Shown in pieces: positions 33,501-35,305 of a stretch of DNA of 35,305 nt (the stretch's first letter is position 1; the number at the start of each line of letters is the position of its first letter). The notes beneath the pieces were generated by a model. It was given only the letters and a program-made list of their open reading frames with translations, made no database searches and was not told where the DNA came from. Position numbers and translations under genes: made by a program. Where the stretch lies: positions 328,108 through 363,412 of the forward strand of contig MNCI01034690.1 of NCBI GenBank assembly GCA_015680685.1. Direction: 5' to 3'. The DNA is from Gnetum montanum. Lineage: Eukaryota; Streptophyta; Gnetopsida; Gnetales; Gnetaceae.

Positions 33501-34384
33501 AAGTATTATGAGTGCCATTGTTCATTGCACCAAAGGCTAGCAGACACAACATTAGAAGAGTGCACATCAATGATGAGTTTGTTATAAATTTCATTTCATT
33601 TGTATCCTAGAATGTTTAGGCATTGTTGAAAGCAGGAAAAGTAATTTGATACTTGCACTTTATCCTTTTATGGGTTTAGCGTTAGCATTAGGGGAATCAC
33701 CAACTTAACCTTATGATTGGAAATAAGTTTCCATCATTAGCCGATTTCTTAATCCTATTCAAAGCGTTTTAACTAACTTTAATATCATTTTAGGAAGGCC
33801 ATGGTCAGCGCTGTTACGTGTAGTCTCTTCACTCATACATCAAGAAATTCAATTTTCCTATGTAGGTGCAGAGATAACTATCTATGAAGATAGCATTTGT
33901 ACATGTACTGCAACTAGCCTTGAGCAAGAAGAAGGATCCACAATAGAGATTTTTTTTATTTTTTATTTTTTAAAAACAAAAAACAAACTGAAAAGGTAGA
34001 AAGTAAAGGTCAAGGAAATAATGAAGGTAACTGCGACTTAGAAAATGATGATCAACGTGCTAAGACAATCTAGAATGGACGATTACTCTGTGTAACCTTA
34101 TAAACTAAGGTTTTGGCGAACTCTATATTTTTCTTTGCTTTACATCAAATATGAAAATTTTATAAATATTTTGCCTTTTGCATTAGTTAAGTAGAATTTT
34201 TATTTTACGTAGACTTTCTTTTATCGAACAATAAAATTAATTATTCTTTTGTCAGATGAGTTTCCACAAATTCAATGAATCTTCTAGGCAAGAAACAGTG
34301 ATACAAAGGCTACAACAGGGTCAAAGTGTTGTTGTTGTTAGTGATGCTGGAACTCCTGGTATCAGTGATCCTGGAACAAAGATG
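15360..34384 (+). CDS. rsmI: RsmI-like rRNA 2'-O-methyltransferase, 4 exons seen, 3' end outside
   Basis: Exons 15360-15593, 16370-16437, 26291-26387 and 34256-34384 join in frame (intron phases 0, 2, 0, then 0) into 176 residues. Residues 1 to about 75 are a Ser/Lys/Arg-rich extension typical of an organelle transit peptide. Then come YLVATPIGNLEDITLR (SAM-binding start of the tetrapyrrole-methylase fold), LILSEDTRHSGKLLKHYNI, FHKFNE and SDAGTPGISDPG, the strongest RsmI blocks. Bacterial RsmI 2'-O-methylates C1402 of 16S rRNA; action on plastid or mitochondrial 12S-18S-type rRNA is inference. All splice sites are GT-AG. The C-terminal half of the methylase (normally another 150-200 residues) is not found before 35305, so exons probably continue to the right. 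No frame damage is seen in the four exons. All large introns carry retroelements. Confidence 0.85.
15594..16369 (+). other. rsmI-like intron 1
   Basis: This 776-base AT-rich intron has a GT donor and a TTGCAG acceptor. No repeat or coding block is recognised in it. Open frames here run into the acceptor without any conserved sequence. Confidence 0.75.
16370..16437 (+). CDS. rsmI: rsmI-like exon 2
   Basis: The 68 bases encode GVLDCGLYLVATPIGNLEDI and TL plus two bases of the next codon. ATPIGNLEDIT is the N-terminal signature of RsmI-type methylases, forming the first beta strand and loop of the SAM site. Acceptor TTGCAG|GG and donor TTACG|GTTTGA flank it. The split Arg codon (CG|A) is completed by exon 3. 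Confidence 0.9.
16721..16840 (+). pseudogene. Possible RT fragment with a YVDD box
   Basis: A short + frame at 16731-16836 reads LFYVDDLALSIEMKSLLRN. YxDDLAL is the form of the catalytic box in some non-LTR reverse transcriptases. Nothing else of the domain is recognisable nearby, so this may be chance or a tiny LINE relic. Confidence 0.3.
16868..16925 (-). mobile_element. RTE-type LINE 3' tail fragment
   Basis: The + strand ATCATCATTATCCTAGCCTT followed by GTCGCAACAAATTGGAGT resembles the second tail at 32009-32050 (ATCATCGTCCTAGCCTTGTC, CCAACAAAATGGGGTC). The short trinucleotide end next to a conserved GACAAGGCTAGGA is typical of plant RTE elements read on the minus strand. Only about 55 bases remain. 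Confidence 0.55.
16926..17498. other. Intronic sequence without recognisable features
   Basis: Mixed composition with no conserved block seen on either strand. Short open frames here have no recognisable homology. Confidence 0.4.
17499..17535. repeat. CCCAT microsatellite
   Basis: Seven tandem pentamers of CCCAT, one of them with a T for C, run to CATCGCTG. Confidence 0.9.
17643..17701 (+). repeat. G-rich tract
   Basis: About 58 bases with at least eight runs of three or more guanines, such as GGGGCAGGGGATGGG and GGTGGGGGGAAGG. The spacing would allow G-quadruplex folding on this strand. It lies next to the 3' side of the antisense LINE fragment. Confidence 0.7.
17790..18425 (-). pseudogene. 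L1-type LINE reverse-transcriptase fragment
   Basis: On the minus strand the 5' part reads MKIGKTPSLDGWPIEFMETF at about 18230-18170 (family GKTPGPDGFPAEF). The later part, about 17945-17805, reads HQAGFIKRRFIQDQIILLQE and FLKLDITKAYDLIE (family QAGFVKGRSI.DNI, KLDISKAYD, with the first catalytic Asp). Frame changes and stops lie between the blocks, and the YxDD part is missing. It is a separate copy from the + strand LINE at 10720-13690. Confidence 0.75.
18426..19284 (-). other. Unassigned sequence with minus-strand open frames
   Basis: Two minus frames, 18788-18588 (66 codons) and 19136-18921 (71 codons, starting MVKGNALTMEELLRERQ), have plausible amino-acid composition. They match no family I recognise. 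They sit beside a plastid-type tRNA copy, so organellar origin was considered but no plastid or mitochondrial gene could be identified. Confidence 0.3.
19285..19362 (-). tRNA. trnL-CAA: Plastid-type trnL(CAA) copy, degenerate (nuclear plastid DNA)
   Basis: On the minus strand the 78 bases begin GCCTTGATGGTGAAATGGTA, continue with ATCTCAAAATCTGGTGCTAA, and end GGAGGTTGGTTCCTCTTCAAGG. The plastid tRNA-Leu(CAA) gene of land plants has GCCTTGGTGGTGAAATGGTA, ACTCAAAATCTCGTGCTAA and a GGAGGTTCGAGTCC...CAAGG end. The anticodon-loop CTCAAAA and both halves of the acceptor stem (GCCTTG/CAAGG) are kept. The T loop TTCGAGT is damaged by a lost base, and there are about ten other changes. It is therefore a pseudogene, most simply a plastid-to-nucleus insertion inside intron 2. 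The comparison is from memory. Confidence 0.75.
19409..20211 (+). repeat. Possible non-LTR-derived insertion between a T run and an A run
   Basis: The block starts with T8 and GCGGTAAAAAAGATTAGG at 19412 and ends in TAGAAAAAAAAGAG at about 20204-20211, after a GGAATAAAATC polyadenylation-like stretch. The composition (GC-rich and GT-rich) differs from the flanks. GGTAGTA lies on both sides (19399-19405 and 20215-20221), a possible short target duplication. No conserved protein was found inside. The T-run end resembles the one at 27312, which hints at a shared LINE 3' end. Confidence 0.35.
20212..20764. other. Intronic sequence without recognisable features
   Basis: AT-rich, no conserved block and no repeat that I can name. 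It ends at the copia LTR. Confidence 0.4.
20765..21003 (-). repeat. 3' LTR of the copia element
   Basis: On the minus strand it begins TGTTAGAAAG at 21003 directly after the purine tract CTTGAGGGGGAG (21015-21004), a textbook polypurine tract. It ends with CA at 20765. A TATA-like GCTATATAATG lies within it on the minus strand at about 20828-20838. Its middle closely matches 25029-25213. Confidence 0.8.
21055..22068 (-). pseudogene. Copia RT C-terminus and RNase H, one 337-codon open frame
   Basis: The frame opens with MRNFGYTQGQADHTFD and includes the catalytic box IVYVDDMVIA at about 21970. LNYFLGMEIA and the thumb-like GKLIYLSLTQPAITYSVS follow. RNase H covers GLANVDWASSTGDSKSTTSY (first Asp), ARSNAEAEYRAIAQ (Glu) and LYSDSKSTI (Asp). 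The usual HIEVDRHFI block near the end reads HVRINRNFI, so the last acidic residue is Asn. The frame is the best-preserved element coding region in the window. Confidence 0.85.
22069..22990 (-). pseudogene. Copia RT N-terminal half and integrase/RT linker
   Basis: Minus frames 22437-22165 and 22875-22522 plus the codons between them carry MGCKSIFTMKVGSNGRIERY, KACLVAQGYTLTYDIDYEET and QMDVSNAFLNGNLEEEVYM (with the first catalytic Asp and FLNG), then CKLKKSLYGLK, which continues toward the YVDD frame. Upstream the linker is rich in Ser, Pro and Gln, ending PISNHLSYYKLSKNYMAFIS. Stops at 22163 and 22501-22521 separate the pieces. Confidence 0.85.
22991..23308 (-). pseudogene. Copia integrase remnant with core deleted
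   Basis: The pre-integrase frame ends at HCES and a stop. The same frame then goes straight to VAYLINRLPSKVLKFHTPLS, which in intact copia elements lies C-terminal to the DDE core. The residues between the HHCC zinc site and that block, about 180-200 codons with all three catalytic acids, are absent. Further on FKCVFVGYSPTQKGYKCY is the conserved C-terminal block, in another frame. The junction is near 23300. Confidence 0.8.
23309..24000 (-). pseudogene. Copia protease and pre-integrase domain
   Basis: The active-site block reads DWIIDTSASNHMTG at about 23795, where family members have WIIDSGASDHMTG, so the Gly of the D-T/S-G triad is Ser. LTVTVVDGNSSMVASVGD, GLHVKSIFHVPSLRYNLLSV and EERRGLYYL follow. 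LWHNHFGHPNFQYLKHLYP is the GAG-pre-integrase block. A stop at 23750 separates two open pieces. The protease would cut the polyprotein. Confidence 0.85.
24001..25003 (-). pseudogene. Copia gag (broken)
   Basis: The start is the Met at 25003 just after the primer site; a Met at 24942 is possible too. ITQHKLNGSNFREWSQSMLL and GKGKMGYLT match the N-terminal Gag block of plant copia. A stop follows at 24632, then stop-rich codons still read MFEKDRVFDFLQGLNKELNE and VRGRILG. The zinc knuckle is WCEHYHKPNHTKETCWDIHC, where the second Cys of CxxC is Tyr. It is therefore unlikely to bind zinc. Confidence 0.8.
25007..25018 (-). promoter_or_regulatory. Primer binding site, initiator tRNA-Met type
   Basis: The minus strand reads TGGTATTAAAGC directly after the LTR end TTTCA. 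The usual copia site is TGGTATCAGAGC; ten of twelve bases agree. Confidence 0.8.
25019..25221 (-). repeat. 5' LTR of the copia element, outer end lost
   Basis: It aligns with 20765-20981 from TGAAATCAGAG to ACCAAAAACAAAT. The last 22 or so bases, with the TG terminus, are missing. Small deletions (for example after GGAAAT) are visible. Directly outside is a short direct duplication (25215-25311). Confidence 0.75.
25215..25311. repeat. Short direct repeat at the broken copia LTR end
   Basis: TAAAAGTTTAGAAAATAAAT followed by GTGACATAT occurs at 25215-25243 and again at 25283-25311. Between them lies AAAAGGTTAGGGATTAAATT AAAAG, which recurs exactly at 27323-27347. Confidence 0.8.
25312..26290 (+). 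other. Intron 2, 3' part without recognisable features
   Basis: AT-rich single-copy-like sequence running to the acceptor GGTTGAGCAG. No conserved protein or repeat was seen. Confidence 0.5.
26291..26387 (+). CDS. rsmI: rsmI-like exon 3
   Basis: The 97 bases complete the split Arg codon and encode ALHVLKSADLILSEDTRHSG and KLLKHYNINTLL. SEDTRHSGKLLKHY corresponds to the AEDTRHTGLLLQHF block of bacterial RsmI. Acceptor GAGCAG|AG and donor CTTCTT|GTAATG flank it. It ends in phase 0. Confidence 0.92.
27312..27779. other. Unassigned GC-richer block beginning with a T run
   Basis: It starts with T8 (27312-27319) and GCGAAAAGGTTAGGG, which resembles the reverse complement of LINE 3' ends. A GT microsatellite lies at about 27412-27427. 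A minus-strand frame at 27683-27468 has a hydrophilic sequence (QEGESSSSTRVFLEDQEE), but no family is recognised. It may be a LINE 3' end on minus or the untranslated start of the + LINE that follows. Confidence 0.3.
27780..29059 (+). mobile_element. L1-type LINE fragment (ORF1 end and endonuclease)
   Basis: At 27781-28050 the + frame reads KERMGYVRFCVWRSLFSNDL, then EVTLGLPTGDEVLVVEYENI and CVFYGKGNHPMEECCLRH, an ORF1 tail with a CCHC knuckle whose second Cys is Tyr. At about 28529 the endonuclease begins, MNVLSWNCRV, then DIVCL*ETKLQ (catalytic Glu), GWNAIFLDSQGKVGGLATIS, LTNFYGP, LIGDFN (catalytic Asp and Asn) and LGNQESVLYLQNFELVDVEV. Stops break it. It ends at the solo LTR at 29060; reverse transcriptase is not found beyond. 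A pyrimidine-rich run lies at 28105-28155. Confidence 0.7.
29091..30630. repeat. Array of GAGCGTAGTC / GACTACGCTC motifs in both orientations
   Basis: About 25 copies of GAGCGTAGTC or its reverse complement (with common CG to CA or TG changes) lie in 1.5 kb. Examples are 29091-29100, 29119-29128, 29338-29347, 29737-29745, 29849-29857, 30110-30118, 30193-30201, 30214-30222, 30310-30319, 30331-30340, 30470-30479, 30491-30500 and 30601-30610. Opposite copies are often adjacent around CTAG, so they can form hairpins. Three or so copies precede the TATA box and the rest follow it. Confidence 0.85.
30190..30690 (+). repeat. Degenerate tandem repeat, unit about 70-100 bases
   Basis: The block CACTTAGAAAAATCTTGC recurs imperfectly at about 30250, 30345, 30420, 30505, 30540 and 30633, each linked to one or two copies of the GACTACGCTC-type motif. 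Confidence 0.75.
31465..31809 (-). pseudogene. Gag start of an LTR retrotransposon (broken)
   Basis: The minus strand begins at 31809 with MAPKKKSTQELDKLKDTFKS and FVAEM, then a stop. It continues LMANKHQDFENKIKSHEVKI, SGSRRRSNPR and RREEHRSQRYKG, then with a frame change NLDENNDDRIARILRSALKI. The charged coiled start followed by an Arg-rich segment is like plant Ty3/gypsy Gag. The reading stops at the solo LTR edge, so the rest of the element is lost. Confidence 0.5.
31810..32008 (-). other. Leader between gag start and RTE tail
   Basis: AT-rich, no recognised block. It is probably the untranslated leader of the minus-strand LTR element. Confidence 0.35.
32009..32268 (-). mobile_element. 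RTE-type LINE 3' end
   Basis: On the minus strand, from about 32260, the frame reads WYLRWFGHVQRISNNERMKK. It goes on with IIVPRRPLKGRPKKTWKKLS, EVNIKKL and LALHRGEERRAYKADPI, ending at a stop at 32021. WFGHVxR, GRPKKTW and a C-terminal D(P/R) are the standard C-terminus of plant RTE/BovB-like reverse transcriptase proteins. The end GGACAAGGCTAGGACGATGA and short GAT repeats form the typical 3' tail. Only the 3' 260 bases are present, as usual for 5'-truncated LINE copies. It lies inside the leader of another element. Confidence 0.75.
32476..32487 (-). promoter_or_regulatory. Primer binding site, tRNA-Met type
   Basis: The minus strand reads TGGTATTAGAGC, one change from the TGGTATCAGAGC site used by copia and some gypsy elements. 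It lies three bases inside a probable LTR end. Confidence 0.7.
32491..33383 (-). repeat. Probable 5' LTR of a third LTR element
   Basis: It is placed next to the primer site and ends CTGCTCATCA on the minus strand. The proposed start is TGTAGGGTCC at 33383, giving 893 bases. A TATA box, CACTATAAATGAGG, lies on the minus strand at about 32598-32611. CA-rich microsatellite stretches lie at about 32866-32930, and a cluster of AGATGTCTTC-like repeats at about 33210-33300. No partner LTR is present, so the outer end is uncertain. Confidence 0.5.
33384..34255. other. Intron 3, 3' part
   Basis: AT-rich sequence to the acceptor of exon 4. One minus-strand frame (33594-33379, 71 codons) begins MKFITNSSLMCTLLMLCLLA and resembles a signal peptide, but it overlaps the LTR edge and has no recognisable relative. 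Confidence 0.4.
34256..34384 (+). CDS. rsmI: rsmI-like exon 4
   Basis: The 129 bases encode 43 residues: MSFHKFNESSRQETVIQRLQ, then QGQSVVVVSDAGTPGISDPG, then TKM. SDAGTPxISDPG is the most conserved block of the RsmI family. SFHKFNE corresponds to the LHDHNE region of bacterial RsmI. Acceptor TTTGTCAG and donor ATG|GTAAAC flank it, both in phase 0. Confidence 0.92.
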
Positions 34385-35159
34385 GTAAACTTCTTATCCA
34401 TTTCCAAGGTTTCGTAAAATTGTATTACAGACATTGCCACTGGTTGATAATTTTAGGTTTTATTTAGTTCATTTAAATGTTTTTGTCTGAAATTGATGCC
34501 TATGAGTGCACTTCCTACCCAAAGTAACACATACATACCCAAAAATGAAGCCAACTGATAAATTATAAACTATGCACTAATTTGCATACAATTTCAGTAT
34601 GCTATTTCTTTGAGTGTCGGTAATTATGTTCATGATAAAAAATTTATTAAATTATGTGTCACTTTTTAAAGTATAATTCTATATTATCAACACCGTGTGA
34701 GTTAATGTCAGTCTTTAACTTCTCATGAGTTGTGACTGGTTCATTGCATTTCATGGATTTTGTAATGCACCAACTTTGATGTTCTTTTAACGGTTATTTG
34801 CAGGAAATTCATGGGCTGCATGCCTTCGATTTCAAACTAAGATGGTTACTAGCTTCAGACTCATCAGCTTGAGTAGAAAACTTGTGGATTATGAAGTTTT
34901 ACAAGCCTTAGAACGTCATAATAATAAAAAAGGAGGTTTGTGCACTCTGTTAAAGACAAAGCTACGTTATGTGTGTGGTGATAGGTGTAGTACCCTATAA
35001 CCATCCTCTAAAATTTTACTACAATTTTTTTCTCTAACTTTAAGAACATGGCGTACACTTACGCTTGCAACTAATAAGTACTTTGACTCATTATATAGTG
35101 GGTTGATAATAGGGCCTAGATTACCTCCTACGTTTATTGACCTTAACAAGTTGTTGACG
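34385..35159 (+). other. rsmI-like intron 4 or downstream, unresolved
   Basis: After the GTAAAC donor no RsmI block is found. A good-looking acceptor TTATTTGCAG at 34803 is followed by codons that do not match RsmI in any frame. The second frame stays open from 34791 to about 34997 (including FRLISLSRKLVDYEVLQALE) but matches no family I know. The next real exon is probably right of the window. Confidence 0.4.
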
Positions 35160-35305
35160 TTTATTTACCCCCCAAATCCAGTGCTCGTCACCCCAATCCC
35201 CGCAACACCCACCTCGACGCCCCCCCAGTCCCCTCAAAAGCCCCCCAGTCCCCTCAAAGCCCCCCCCACCCAGAGCAGGGCCCCCCCCACCCCCACCCCC
35301 ACCTC
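35160..35305. repeat. C-rich terminal tract
   Basis: Composition changes abruptly to about three quarters cytosine. CCCCCCAGTCCCCTCAAA is repeated in tandem at about 35221-35238 and 35242-35259. Runs of six to nine C continue to the edge. It may be a real low-complexity tract or low-quality sequence beside a gap. Confidence 0.75.

Larger units (their letters stand above)
26388..34255 (+). other. rsmI-like intron 3 (7,868 bases)
   Basis: Donor GTAATG and acceptor TTTTGTCAG. It carries an L1 fragment, a solo LTR, an RTE tail and the 5' end of another LTR element. From 26388 to 27311 no feature is recognised. Confidence 0.85.

Noticed and set aside
33379-33594. Small minus-strand frame with a signal-peptide-like start
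   Set aside because: It begins MKFITNSSLMCTLLMLCLLA, but overlaps the presumed LTR edge, has no Cys pattern or recognised family, and lies in an intron. Hydrophobic starts arise easily in AT-rich DNA.

Overview
The window looks like nuclear DNA of a seed plant with a very large, repeat-bloated genome. A gymnosperm such as a conifer is my best guess, but this is inference. Coding DNA is sparse. Nearly everything is decayed retrotransposon, and the one recognisable host gene has short exons separated by introns of 8-10 kb filled with old elements. Two single N bases show that it is a draft assembly.

The host gene is on the + strand from 15360 to beyond the right edge. Four exons (15360-15593, 16370-16437, 26291-26387, 34256-34384) join in frame into 176 residues: an N-terminal extension like an organelle transit peptide, then the N-terminal half of an RsmI-type tetrapyrrole-methylase-fold rRNA 2'-O-methyltransferase. 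In bacteria RsmI modifies C1402 of 16S rRNA, so the plant protein probably acts on organellar small-subunit rRNA. Intron 2 (9.85 kb) and intron 3 (7.87 kb) carry most of the repeats. The C-terminal exons are not recognisable before the window ends.

Left of the gene (1-15359): a decayed Ty3/gypsy element of Tat type with a second RNase H, on + (about 205-4972); an internally deleted Athila-like Ty3/gypsy element on - (4983-9879) with two related LTR copies, a tRNA-Asp-type primer site, gag and protease; a featureless AT-rich stretch; and a decayed L1-type LINE on + (about 10720-13690). The last 1.6 kb before the gene is AT-rich and holds an inverted repeat.

Intron 2 holds an RTE-type LINE tail, an L1 reverse-transcriptase fragment on -, a plastid-type trnL(CAA) copy at 19285-19362, and a nearly complete Ty1/copia element on - (20765-25221) whose integrase core is deleted. 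Intron 3 holds an L1 ORF1/endonuclease fragment on +, a probable 2.4-kb solo LTR (29060-31459) packed with a short two-orientation motif, a second RTE tail, and the 5' end of another LTR element on - (LTR, primer site, gag start). The last 150 bases are an abrupt C-rich tract that may be an assembly edge.

No intact multi-gene system or CRISPR array is present. The most unusual structure is the GACTACGCTC/GAGCGTAGTC motif array in the solo LTR.
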